Below the pieces are notes generated by a model. That model saw nothing but the letters and a program-made list of their open reading frames with translations, did not search any database and was not told where the DNA came from. A program made the translations under genes and the position numbers. A stretch of DNA of 64,000 nt, taken from Marinobacter sp. C7. GTDB taxonomy: Bacteria; Pseudomonadota; Gammaproteobacteria; Pseudomonadales; Oleiphilaceae. The stretch covers positions 124,001 to 188,000 of the forward strand of contig NZ_JAKQZH010000003.1 in NCBI RefSeq assembly GCF_022343555.1. The letters run 5' to 3'. This document shows positions 39,241 through 47,428 of this stretch, in pieces; position 1 is the stretch's first letter, and every line of letters begins with the position of its first letter.

Positions 39241-40326
39241 ATGGACGCGAGCCCCCTGACCATGCCCCAGCGCAAGATCATCCATCTGGATTGTGATTGC
39301 TTTTACGCCGCCGTGGAAATGCGAGACGACCCCAGCCTGCGGGACGTCCCCCTGGCGGTGGGTGGTGAGGGTGGCCGCGGCGTGGTAACCACCTGTAACT
39401 ATCGGGCCCGCGCCTTCGGGGTGCGTTCCGCCATGCCCGGTAGCGAAGCGAGGCGTTTGTGTCCCGGTCTGGTGACCGTGCCGCCGGACATGGGCAAGTA
39501 CCGGGCGGTTTCCCGTCAGGTCATGGATATTCTGCGGGAGCTGACGGATCTGGTGGAACCGCTGTCCCTGGATGAGGCCTTCCTGGACGTTTCTGATGTC
39601 ACGGACCAGAAAGGTAGCGGGACCCTGATGGCCCGTTACCTGAGGGAGCGCATCCGCCGCGAAGTGGGCATCACCGTTTCTGCCGGGGTGGCGCCCAACA
39701 AGTTCCTGGCCAAGATTGCCAGCGACTGGCAAAAACCCGATGGCCTCTTCGTCATCACGCCGGATCAGGTTCAGGAGTTTGTCCGGGATCTGCCGGTGGA
39801 AAAGCTGTTCGGAGTAGGGCAGGTGACCGCCTCCAAGCTCAATGCTCTTGGGGTAAAGACCTGCGGGGACATGCAGGCACTGGGCGCCGATGTACTGCTG
39901 GAGCGTTTTGGCAAGCAGGGCTATCGCCTGCACGAGATGGCGCATGGTCGTGATGATCGGCCGGTGGTGGTGTCCCGAATCGCCAAGTCGGTGAGTGTCG
40001 AACGCACCTTTTCCCAGGATTTACCGGACAAGACAGCATGCGAGTCGGTCTTGCCCGCGCTGGTGGCCGACCTGAACCTCCGCCTTGGTCGCAAGGGCCG
40101 TAACAAGCCGATTCACAAGCTGTTTATCAAGATCCGTTACAGTGATTTCTCCACCCATACGCTGGAACGGGTTCGTGAACAGGTGAAGGAGCCCCTGGTT
40201 GCTGATTACCAGCCTCTTCTGGATGAACTGGTCACCAACACGGAACGACCGGTCCGGCTACTGGGTGTCGGGGTGCGGTTTCGTAACGACGATGCGCCGG
40301 TAACCCAGCTCAGGTTGTTCGACTGA
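39241..40326 (+). CDS. dinB: DNA polymerase IV (translesion)
   Basis: A 361-residue Y-family polymerase for translesion synthesis. Catalytic motifs are [13 protein letters not shown] (Asp17), [17 protein letters not shown], and [10 protein letters not shown] with the second acidic pair. The little-finger domain follows, and the C-terminus ends QLRLFD, a good beta-clamp-binding motif. The first ATG is only 4 bases after the LexA box and has no ribosome-binding site; Met8 (39262) is an alternative. The stop touches the convergent PAP2 gene. Confidence 0.95.
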   Translation: MDASPLTMPQRKIIHLDCDCFYAAVEMRDDPSLRDVPLAVGGEGGRGVVTTCNYRARAFGVRSAMPGSEARRLCPGLVTVPPDMGKYRAVSRQVMDILRELTDLVEPLSLDEAFLDVSDVTDQKGSGTLMARYLRERIRREVGITVSAGVAPNKFLAKIASDWQKPDGLFVITPDQVQEFVRDLPVEKLFGVGQVTASKLNALGVKTCGDMQALGADVLLERFGKQGYRLHEMAHGRDDRPVVVSRIAKSVSVERTFSQDLPDKTACESVLPALVADLNLRLGRKGRNKPIHKLFIKIRYSDFSTHTLERVREQVKEPLVADYQPLLDELVTNTERPVRLLGVGVRFRNDDAPVTQLRLFD

Positions 40327-40899
40327 TCAGCCGCCGATGAGGGCCATGGTCGCCTCTGAGAACTGGTGAACTGACAGATAGCCGATTGCGCCACCGATCA
40401 GCCCGCCGGCAAGTACATCACTGGGATAGTGCAAACCGAGCACCACCCGTGAAGCCGCAACGCTAAAGGTGAACGGCAGGAGGCAGAGGGCCAGGCCGGG
40501 CAACGCGGCCAACAACATGACCTGAAAGCACACAGCATGAAGTGTGTGGCCTGAGGGAAAGCTGTACCGGTCCAGCGGCGGCGTACCGCAGTTTATGGAC
40601 GGGAAGGAAATGAACGGCCGTTCCCGGATCAGCCATCGCTTGAGTAGCTTGTAACTCAGTGTGCAGGCCAGGCCGGTCAGGGCCATCAGCAGTGCCAGCC
40701 CGGGACCGGATGCCGGCTCCACCAAAGGCAGTGCCAGGATCAGCGCGTACCAGAGCCAGCCATCGCCCAACCGGCTCACGACGCGAAAGTAGCCCAGCAC
40801 CGGACGGAACCTCAGCGAACGGTTGATCGCCCGGCACAGCAGGTATTCCCGCTGGTCGGCCCGCTCAAAGAATCGAGATGCTTTGCTTGCTGAGGGCAT
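40327..40899 (-). CDS. PAP2-family membrane phosphatase
   Basis: A 190-residue membrane phosphatase of the PAP2/BacA-independent type. The three catalytic motifs are visible: KRWLIRERP, PSGH in SFPSGHTLHA, and SRVVLGLHYPSD. About five to six hydrophobic helices surround them. It overlaps the upstream glycosyltransferase gene by 35 bases, so both are made from one PHO-box promoter. Substrates could be phosphatidic acid (making diacylglycerol for the glycosyltransferase), undecaprenyl pyrophosphate or phosphatidylglycerol phosphate. The context favours the first. Confidence 0.9.
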   Translation of the reverse strand: MPSASKASRFFERADQREYLLCRAINRSLRFRPVLGYFRVVSRLGDGWLWYALILALPLVEPASGPGLALLMALTGLACTLSYKLLKRWLIRERPFISFPSINCGTPPLDRYSFPSGHTLHAVCFQVMLLAALPGLALCLLPFTFSVAASRVVLGLHYPSDVLAGGLIGGAIGYLSVHQFSEATMALIGG

Positions 40900-42085
40900 G
40901 GTATCCCGCCTTGTTGTCAGGGTTCAGAACCAGCTGTTCGAACTGTTCGATCTGGGTCGACCAGCTGAGTTCCAGGGCATCGAGCCGGGCCTGGGCGCGC
41001 AGTCGGCTGAGCAGCGTAGGCTGGTCCGCGAGTCTCAGGGCGCAGTCGATAAAGCCTTCGTCATCATCCATGGCAATCTTCATACCGTTCTCCTCGTTCC
41101 GGATGTGTTCACTGGCGGCTGCGTCGTCAAACGCCACTACCGCCAGTCCACTGGCCATGGCCTCCAACACGACGTTACCGAACGTGTCGGTCTTGCTCGG
41201 GAACAGAAACAGGTCACCGGAGGCGTAGAACTTCGCCAGTTCCTCGCCCCGTCGGATGCCACAGAACAGGTACTCAGGGTGGCGTTCAGCCAGCTCGCGA
41301 CGCAACGGGCCTTCGCCAACGAGGATGAATCGGGAGTTGGGGTGCAGTCCCCGGATCCGTTCATAGCAGGCCACGGCCAGACGGAGGTTCTTCTCCGGGG
41401 CCAGGCGCCCCACATAGATGACAGCCCTGTCGTTCGGGGCCAGCCCCCATTGTCGACGAAGCTCGTTATCCCGTTTGTGAGGGGAGAACCGGTGACAATC
41501 GATGCCCCGGCTCCACAGCCCCGTGGCCGGAATTCCCATGGCTCGTGTCACCTGTTGCATCTTGTGGGTCGGAACCAGGGTTATATCTGTCCGGTTGTGG
41601 AACCAGCGACCGTAGGCACACAGGAGACGTTCCAGGGCACCCACGCCGTAGTAGCGGCTGTACTGGTGGAAGTTCGTGTGAAAGCCGGAGCTGATCGGGA
41701 TACCCATCCGTCTTGCTGCGCTGACGGCAGCCACGCCCAGCGGCCCCTGGGTTGCCACATAGACTGCATCCGGGCGGGCATCCCGCCACAGGCGCATCAG
41801 CCGACGGGCGCTGGCTATGCCGAACCGGAGGTCGGCATAGCCAGGAAGAGGGAGCCCCGAAACCACGAGTTCCTCATTGAACAGGGCCTCTCCCGCACTT
41901 GCGACAGCGCCTGCCACCTCGTGATGTTGCCGGGGCCGGACCACACTTACCCGGTGGCCCCGCTGCATCAGCCCCTGGCACAGGTGTCTCAGCGTATTGG
42001 CCACGCCATTGATTTCCGGCGGAAAAGTCTCGGAAACAATGGTAATGTGTTGCTGGCGCAGGTTGGGCTGGGTGGTCTGGGTCAC
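40865..42085 (-). CDS. GT4 glycosyltransferase, likely glycolipid-forming
   Basis: A 406-residue GT-B enzyme of family GT4. The N-terminus ITIVSETFPPEINGVANTL resembles the SqdX/MgtA-type lipid glycosyltransferases. The donor-binding domain shows VIYVGRLAPEKNL, FLFPSKTDTFGNVVLEAMAS with the E-x7-E pattern, and AFDDAAASEHI. The start is GTG at 42083-42085 with AGGA upstream. Three PHO-box half-sites and a -10 element precede it, and a PAP2 phosphatase follows. Together these suggest phosphate-starvation synthesis of glycosyl-diacylglycerol. The sugar and acceptor are not proven. Confidence 0.88.
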   Translation of the reverse strand: MTQTTQPNLRQQHITIVSETFPPEINGVANTLRHLCQGLMQRGHRVSVVRPRQHHEVAGAVASAGEALFNEELVVSGLPLPGYADLRFGIASARRLMRLWRDARPDAVYVATQGPLGVAAVSAARRMGIPISSGFHTNFHQYSRYYGVGALERLLCAYGRWFHNRTDITLVPTHKMQQVTRAMGIPATGLWSRGIDCHRFSPHKRDNELRRQWGLAPNDRAVIYVGRLAPEKNLRLAVACYERIRGLHPNSRFILVGEGPLRRELAERHPEYLFCGIRRGEELAKFYASGDLFLFPSKTDTFGNVVLEAMASGLAVVAFDDAAASEHIRNEENGMKIAMDDDEGFIDCALRLADQPTLLSRLRAQARLDALELSWSTQIEQFEQLVLNPDNKAGYHALSKQSISIL

Positions 42086-42117
42086 GGTGTTTCCTGTGGT
42101 TCCTCCTACATGCGTTC

Positions 42118-42162
42118 ACTATGGAAAGCGCGCATGACAGTTATGCGACACTCCCGTGACAT
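42118..42162 (-). promoter_or_regulatory. PHO boxes and -10 element of the glycosyltransferase operon
   Basis: On the minus strand, half-sites ATGTCAC, GTGTCGC and CTGTCAT are spaced exactly 11 bp (plus-strand positions 42156-42162, 42145-42151, 42134-42140). This is the PhoB-binding layout of 7-mers plus 4-base spacers. Ten bases after the last half-site is CATAGT (42118-42123), a good -10 for a PhoB-dependent promoter that lacks a -35. The half-site CTGTCAT is a perfect match to the known box. Confidence 0.75.
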
Positions 42163-42199
42163 TCCTTTTACCCGTGCAATGAACTGAAGCGGAGACAAT

Positions 42200-43237
42200 A
42201 TGCAGACGCGAAAGCTAGGTAAGACCGACATTGATGTGAGCATGATCTGCCTGGGAACCATGACCTGGGGCGAGCAGAACAGCGAACAGGAAGCCTTCGA
42301 GCAGCTTGATTATGCGACGGGGGAGGGCATCAACTTCATCGACGCGGCGGAGATGTACCCGGTGCCGCCGAAGCCGGAGACCCAGGGGCTGACGGAAACC
42401 TATGTGGGCAACTGGCTGGCCCGGCGCGGGCGTCGTGACGATCTGGTGATCGCTTCCAAAGTGGCGGGTCCGGGCAATGGCCTGGGCTATCTGCGCGGCG
42501 GTCCTCGACTGACTCGGGATCATATTCGACAGGCCTGCGAGGACAGCCTCAAACGCTTGCAGACGGATTACATCGATCTGTACCAGGTGCACTGGCCGGA
42601 CCGGAACTCGAACTTCTTCGGCAAACTCGGCTATGTGCACAAGGCCGATGAGGACGCCACGCCGATTGAGGAAACGCTGTCAGCGCTGGACGAGCTGGTC
42701 CGGGAAGGGAAGGTGCGGCACATTGGCCTGTCCAACGAGACCCCGTGGGGAACCTCGGAATACCTGCGTTTGTCCCGGGAAAAGGACTGGCCCCGGGTAG
42801 TGAGCATCCAGAACCCCTACAATCTGCTCAACCGCTCGTTCGAGGCGGGGCTGGCGGAATTTGCCCACCGTGAGCAGACCGGGTTACTGGCCTATTCGCC
42901 CCTGGCCTTTGGCATGCTTTCAGGCAAGTACCTCGGTGGCAAGTGGCCGGAAAAGGGGCGGCTCACACTTTTCGAGCGCTTCAGCCGTTACACCTCGGAT
43001 CGTGGCATGGAAGCAACCCGCGCCTACGTGGAGCTGGCCCGCCAGAACGATCTGACGCCGACCCAGCTGGCCCTTGCCTATGTGAACAGCCGGAGTTTCG
43101 TGACCAGCAACATCATTGGTGCGACCACCATGGATCAGCTTCGGGAAAATGTTGGTTCCGCCAGTGTCACTCTCGGCGAGCCGGTTCTTGAGGCAATCGA
43201 GGAGATTCACCGGGAATTTACCTATCCCTGCCCCTGA
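42200..43237 (+). CDS. tas: Tas-type NADP(H)-dependent aldo-keto reductase
   Basis: A 345-residue (beta/alpha)8 reductase. MQTRKLGKTDIDVSMICLGT and NFIDAAEMYPVPP (catalytic Asp and Tyr) match Tas. Catalytic Lys is in LVIASKVAGPG and the catalytic His in YIDLYQVHWPDRN. Substrate is unknown; Tas was found in E. coli as a tyrosine auxotroph suppressor. It is divergent from the glycosyltransferase gene and followed by a strong hairpin. Confidence 0.93.
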   Translation: MQTRKLGKTDIDVSMICLGTMTWGEQNSEQEAFEQLDYATGEGINFIDAAEMYPVPPKPETQGLTETYVGNWLARRGRRDDLVIASKVAGPGNGLGYLRGGPRLTRDHIRQACEDSLKRLQTDYIDLYQVHWPDRNSNFFGKLGYVHKADEDATPIEETLSALDELVREGKVRHIGLSNETPWGTSEYLRLSREKDWPRVVSIQNPYNLLNRSFEAGLAEFAHREQTGLLAYSPLAFGMLSGKYLGGKWPEKGRLTLFERFSRYTSDRGMEATRAYVELARQNDLTPTQLALAYVNSRSFVTSNIIGATTMDQLRENVGSASVTLGEPVLEAIEEIHREFTYPCP

Positions 43238-43250
43238 CGCTCGATCAGGG

Positions 43251-43292
43251 AACCGCCGTTTCGGGCCCGGCCCCGGGCTCGAAACGGCGGTT
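43251..43292. other. Very strong hairpin downstream of tas
   Basis: AACCGCCGTTTCG (43251-43263) is perfectly inverted at 43280-43292. The enclosed GGCCCGG and CCGGGCT extend pairing (one G-T) to about 20 bp around a CC loop. No T-tract follows, so it may be a factor-assisted terminator, an mRNA 3'-end stabiliser or a cruciform. Confidence 0.65.
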
Positions 43293-43315
43293 ACATTCTG
43301 TAATATCGGGGATTA

Positions 43316-43351
43316 TTTTTTGACAAAAAAGTGGTCAAAAATTGACAAAAA
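43316..43351. promoter_or_regulatory. TTGACAAAAA direct repeats with inverted copy
   Basis: TTGACAAAAA occurs at 43320-43329 and 43342-43351, exactly 22 bp (two helical turns) apart. TTTTTGAC (43317-43324) is inverted as GTCAAAAA (43334-43341). The block is AT-rich in a GC-rich genome and lies upstream of a small secreted-protein gene. It could be a regulator site or a bent promoter region; no good -10 at standard spacing is seen. Confidence 0.4.
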
Positions 43352-43458
43352 GTCGGCGTGATTGTGTGCAAAGTCACATCTTTTCCGGGATCATTCATTA
43401 GACTTTAGCCTAGGTCATTCAGCAATATTTTCCCGGTTCACAGGTCTTTGTCAGTGTC

Positions 43459-43785
43459 ATGATTATTCGAATTTTTGTCGCCCTGCTTGCTCTCAATCTC
43501 GTCGCTTTTGTCGTCCGCGCCGATGCAGCCGAGCGCCCGTTTGGCGAGGATCATGACCCGGTCAATACCGCTCAGGAGATCTACCAGATCCAGGAGCGGA
43601 TGGTGGGGAATTTCGAAGATGACAGCTCCGAAGCCGTGACCGAAATCGGCTCCCGACTGCTCAGTCTCACCTTCACCCGGTCCCGGTCTGAGGGCAAACA
43701 GTACGCCTCCGATCCCGCACAGCCGGACCACGGTATTGCCCTGCTGAATGAGGGCGCCTGTCTCAACCTGAAATGGAATTTCTGA
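43459..43785 (+). CDS. Small secreted hypothetical protein
   Basis: A 108-residue protein with a convincing Sec signal peptide (MIIRIFVALLALNLVAFVVR, cut near ADAA), then a charged, soluble mature part with a single Cys near the C-terminus and the end LNLKWNF. No ribosome-binding site is obvious. The opposite strand also has an open frame here, but it lacks any such feature. I do not recognise the family; it may be a periplasmic lineage-specific protein. Confidence 0.6.
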   Translation: MIIRIFVALLALNLVAFVVRADAAERPFGEDHDPVNTAQEIYQIQERMVGNFEDDSSEAVTEIGSRLLSLTFTRSRSEGKQYASDPAQPDHGIALLNEGACLNLKWNF

Positions 43786-43959
43786 CTCTCAGGTATTCCC
43801 CGATTTCCGCATTTGCGCTTCTCCTGTTCCTCTCTCTGCTTCCACCTGAAATGTCCAACTCGCCCGGTAACTGATCTGGCGCATTGTCTGGGTCGCATTC
43901 CCGTGTGATGATTTGCCCGTAATCCTGTTCAGGTCCGGAAAACAAGAAGGAGCTTGGTG

Positions 43960-46167
43960 ATGTCGGAAAGCAGTAAACGCCTGCAAGATGTGGATGCCTG
44001 TGTGGACGAGGTGATCCGTCGGGTCGGCAAGCAGATAACCCTCGGGCTTCCGCTGGGGCTGGGTAAGCCGGTCCGCTTTGTCAACGCAGTGTATGAGAGG
44101 GCGAAACAGGACCCGGAGATCCGGCTGTACATCGTCACCGCTTTGTCGCTTCTCGCGCCAAAGGGCAGCTCCTCCCTGGAGAAGCGGTTCATGGGGCCCT
44201 TTGCCGATCGGCTTTATGGCCAGATACCGGAACTGGCCTACGCCCGGGATGTGACCAGGAACCGGTTGCCGGACAACGTCACCGTTTCCGAGTTCTTCTT
44301 CAAGGCCGGCTCCTTTCTCAATAATCGCTCGCAGCAACGGCATTACGTGTGCAGCAATTACACGCACGCCGTTCGGGATCTGATGGGCCAGGGCGTGAAT
44401 GTTGTTGCGCAAATGGTGTCGCCAGGCGACAACGTGGACGTTCCCGGCAAGGTGAGCCTCAGCTGCAACCCGGATCTGACCCTGGATCTCATTCCCCGAT
44501 TGCGGGAACTGGAAGCCGGGGGGACACCGGTAGCGCTGGTTGCGGAGCTGAACACCAACCTCCCGTTCATGGGTCACCATGCCGAGATCGAGGAAAGTCG
44601 TTTTGACCTGGTCCTGGATCAGCCGTCGACCGATTACCCGCTCTTCTCTGCGCCACAGATGGCGATCAGCCCCGAAGACCACCTGATCGGGTTCTATGCG
44701 AGCTGCCTGCTGAAGGATGGCGGTACCTTGCAGGTCGGTATCGGATCCCTGGGCGCAGCCCTGGTGCACAGCACCATTATCCGCCATCAACACAACCAGG
44801 CCTGGAGGGCGGTTTTCGACCATCTCCGGGTCAGTGACGAGTTTCCCGTGGTGCAGGAGATTGGCGGCTACGGTCGGTTTGATGAAGGACTCTATGGTTG
44901 CAGCGAAATGATGGTGGACGGGTTCCTGTACCTGATGGAAGCCGGCATCCTGTCCCGGGCGGTCTATCACCATGCCGGCCTGCAGGAGCTGATCAATCGG
45001 GGCGAGATCAATACCACACCGAGCCTCGCCATGCTGGATACGCTGCGCGAGGCCGGGCTGATTGATTCCCCGCTGCGGGCACGGGATGTGAACTGGCTGG
45101 TGAGTTGGGGGATATTCAGTGCCCGGGTCGAGTTCAAGGGAGGCCGCCTGACGGTTTCGGAGCAGTCGGTGGACGGTGATCTGGATAACCCCGAGACCCG
45201 GCAGGCCATCGAAACCGTGATGCTCGGCGAGCACCTCAAGGGCGGCATCACCATGCACGGGGGCTTCTATGTGGGGCCGGAGAATTTCTACCAGTCGCTC
45301 CGGGAGATGCCCAAAGCCCAGCGCGAACGCATCTGCATGACCAGCGTGAATTTCATTAACCAGCTGTACGATCACCCCTTCGGCGACCAGAAACTGAAAG
45401 TGGCACAGCGCAGTCATGGCCGGTTCATCAATTCGGCAATGATGTATACCCTGAACGGGGCGGCAGTCTCTGACGGTCTGGATGATGGCAGGGTAGTCAG
45501 CGGCGTGGGCGGACAATACAACTTTGTCGCCATGGCTCATGAATTGCCCGGCGCCCGCTCGATACTGACCATGAGGGCCACCCGGAACTCGAAAGGCAAA
45601 ACGCTATCCAACATTGTCTTCAACTACGCCCACTGCACCATACCCCGCCACCTGCGGGACATTGTGGTGACCGAATATGGCATCGCGGATCTGCGTGGGC
45701 AGTCAGACGAACAGGTCTATCTGCGCTTGATTCGAATCGCCGACTCGCGGTTCCAGCCGGAGTTGCTCAAGCAGGCCCAGAAGGCGGGCAAGGTGGATCC
45801 CTCTTTCCGGTTGCCGGCCTCGTGGTGCAACAACACGCCACAGGCGGTGCGGTCGGCGCTTGCTGCAGCGGGTGACGGTGACAGGTTCCCTCCCTTTCCG
45901 TTTGGCCGGGACTTTACGGACGAAGAGTTGGCGTTAGGGAAAGCCCTTAAGGGGCTCAAGGCCGCAACAGCCACCCGTCGTGGTAAACTGTCGACCCTTT
46001 GGCAGGCTGTCAGGGCCAGTGATGAGGAAGGACGCTATCAGCACCTTCTGGAGCGAATGGGTTTGCAGAACCCCCGCGGCCTGCGGGAAAAACTGGACCA
46101 GCGCCTGGTTATCCACGGCCTGCAGCAGCTTGAAACACCACCGGATACAGGAAACTCGGAAACCTGA
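43960..46167 (+). CDS. Acetyl-CoA hydrolase/transferase family protein, long form
   Basis: A 735-residue protein of the CoA-transferase family that carries acetyl-CoA hydrolase/transferase domains. The N-terminal block KQITLGLPLGLGKPVRFVNA and the C-terminal GGQYNFVAMAHELPGARSIL and VVTEYGIADLRGQSDEQVY are typical. It is about 200 residues longer than the common 500-residue enzymes, so insertions or an extra C-terminal part (residues about 620-735) are present. The ATG at 43960 has AAGGAG 7 bases upstream; TTG and GTG codons directly before it are not needed. Acyl substrate is unknown. slyD follows, sharing the stop-start TGATG. Confidence 0.85.
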   Translation: MSESSKRLQDVDACVDEVIRRVGKQITLGLPLGLGKPVRFVNAVYERAKQDPEIRLYIVTALSLLAPKGSSSLEKRFMGPFADRLYGQIPELAYARDVTRNRLPDNVTVSEFFFKAGSFLNNRSQQRHYVCSNYTHAVRDLMGQGVNVVAQMVSPGDNVDVPGKVSLSCNPDLTLDLIPRLRELEAGGTPVALVAELNTNLPFMGHHAEIEESRFDLVLDQPSTDYPLFSAPQMAISPEDHLIGFYASCLLKDGGTLQVGIGSLGAALVHSTIIRHQHNQAWRAVFDHLRVSDEFPVVQEIGGYGRFDEGLYGCSEMMVDGFLYLMEAGILSRAVYHHAGLQELINRGEINTTPSLAMLDTLREAGLIDSPLRARDVNWLVSWGIFSARVEFKGGRLTVSEQSVDGDLDNPETRQAIETVMLGEHLKGGITMHGGFYVGPENFYQSLREMPKAQRERICMTSVNFINQLYDHPFGDQKLKVAQRSHGRFINSAMMYTLNGAAVSDGLDDGRVVSGVGGQYNFVAMAHELPGARSILTMRATRNSKGKTLSNIVFNYAHCTIPRHLRDIVVTEYGIADLRGQSDEQVYLRLIRIADSRFQPELLKQAQKAGKVDPSFRLPASWCNNTPQAVRSALAAAGDGDRFPPFPFGRDFTDEELALGKALKGLKAATATRRGKLSTLWQAVRASDEEGRYQHLLERMGLQNPRGLREKLDQRLVIHGLQQLETPPDTGNSET

Positions 46168-46637
46168 TGCAAGAACCCGATACCAAGCCCGATGTCTTTA
46201 CCGTTCACTACGTCCTGAAAAACAAGGCGGGGGAACTCGTCGATACGTCCGAGGGCAGTGAGCCCCTGCATTTTGTCTATGGCAGCCCCGAGATCATCAA
46301 GGGTATCCAGGAGGCCGTGAAGGACAGAAATGTCGGGGATTGCCTGGAAGTGACCATTCCACCCTCCATGGCTTATGGCGAGCATCGGGAAGATCTGGTG
46401 CGCAAGGTTCCACGCTCTCTGTTCGAAGGCGTGGAGAACCTCCAGGTTGGCATGAAATTCCAGACCAATACGGGTGATGAAGCCCAGATCGTTCAGGTGG
46501 TAGGTATAGACGGCAATCTGGTGAAGGTGGATGCCAATCATCCCCTGGCCGGGTTTACCCTGTATTTCGACCTGGAAATTGTGGGTCGCCGCGAGGCTAC
46601 TGAAGACGAGATAGCCCAGGGGCGTCCCCTGTTCTGA
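46167..46637 (+). CDS. slyD: FKBP-type peptidyl-prolyl isomerase, SlyD-like
   Basis: A 156-residue proline isomerase with an insert-in-flap layout. The FKBP part has KAGELVDTSEGSEPLHFVYG and ANHPLAGFTLYFDLEI, and the flap domain lies between. The His-rich metal tail of E. coli SlyD is absent. It starts at the last base of the upstream stop codon, so it is coupled to the acetyl-CoA hydrolase gene. Its 3' end overlaps the convergent olsA-like gene by 41 bases. Confidence 0.92.
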   Translation: MQEPDTKPDVFTVHYVLKNKAGELVDTSEGSEPLHFVYGSPEIIKGIQEAVKDRNVGDCLEVTIPPSMAYGEHREDLVRKVPRSLFEGVENLQVGMKFQTNTGDEAQIVQVVGIDGNLVKVDANHPLAGFTLYFDLEIVGRREATEDEIAQGRPLF

Positions 46638-47409
46638 CCGGTAGCGCGTCCAGTTCCCCCGCCTGTAACCGGCGCAGGCCTTCCTGAACCGTTTCCTGAA
46701 GCTGGCGGGCCAGTTCCGATGACGTGAGCGCACCGATGTTGGCTATCGGCTCGTGGAACAGGACATCCACCCGGGACGCAGGGTTCCTCAGGAATCGGGT
46801 CAGATGGTTGTGGAAAGTATCATCGCCGACAAACGGTGCCACAGGGTCCGGCCGGCCATTCCGGCGGTAGCAAATGGTCGCCGGCTGGATCAGCATGTTT
46901 GCCTCGCGGGCGGCGCCCAGTAACAGGCCATGAAATGGAAGTACGGTCAGGCCGGCACTGGTTGTGCCCTCGGGAAAGAGCAACACGGATTCACCGCCGG
47001 CCAGTGCTGCGGTGATCGCCGATCTGACCGTCCGGGCCTCGCCGCCCCCACGTCTTATGAAGAGCGTGCCGGCCTGTCTGGCCAGCCAGCCGATCAGAGG
47101 CCACTCTGCCACTTCGGCCTTGGACAGGAATCGGACCGGCGCCAGCCCCCCGAGAATCGGGATGTCGCACCAGCTGACGTGATTGCTGACCACCAGAACA
47201 TTCTCCACTGGCGCCGGGCCATGACACCGAATTCTCAGGTTGAGGCACCGACAGGCGCCCCTGAAGCATCGGCCTGCCCAGGGTGTGCGATCCAGCTTCC
47301 GCCCGGTGAGGGCGTCCCCCGCCCTGAGTGCCAGTGCCAGAATGGCTATGGCCACCAGAAACAGAGTAAAAGCACCCAGGCGAAGAGCCAGTCGCAGTGA
47401 GCCGATCAT
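46597..47409 (-). CDS. olsA: 1-acyl-glycerol-3-phosphate/lyso-ornithine-lipid acyltransferase
   Basis: A 270-residue PlsC-family membrane acyltransferase with one N-terminal helix. The H-x4-D motif is NHVSWCD (His77, Asp82) and the acceptor-binding block is LFPEGTTSAG. Directly downstream of an OlsB-like gene this is probably OlsA, which O-acylates lyso-ornithine lipid; a general PlsC role is possible. The ATG at 47407-47409 has AAGGA 7 bases upstream; the earlier frame is inside olsB. It is 19 bases after olsB. Confidence 0.87.
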   Translation of the reverse strand: MIGSLRLALRLGAFTLFLVAIAILALALRAGDALTGRKLDRTPWAGRCFRGACRCLNLRIRCHGPAPVENVLVVSNHVSWCDIPILGGLAPVRFLSKAEVAEWPLIGWLARQAGTLFIRRGGGEARTVRSAITAALAGGESVLLFPEGTTSAGLTVLPFHGLLLGAAREANMLIQPATICYRRNGRPDPVAPFVGDDTFHNHLTRFLRNPASRVDVLFHEPIANIGALTSSELARQLQETVQEGLRRLQAGELDALPVRTGDAPGLSRLQ

Positions 47410-47428
47410 CGCGTTGTCCTTGTCACGC

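Noticed and set aside
40823..42187. A long plus-strand frame opposite the glycosyltransferase
   Set aside because: It runs antisense to a recognised GT4 enzyme and has no coherent protein features.
43320..43351. Reading the TTGACAAAAA repeats as a PHO box
   Set aside because: Only two of the three 11-bp positions carry TGTCA-like sequence, unlike the two convincing arrays at 42134 and 48238.
43438..43731. A minus-strand frame opposite the small secreted protein
   Set aside because: No signal, domain or ribosome-binding site; the plus-strand frame has a convincing signal peptide.
43789..45540. A 583-codon open frame on the minus strand opposite the acetyl-CoA hydrolase gene
   Set aside because: High-GC shadow frame; the plus strand has a clear family match and ribosome-binding site.
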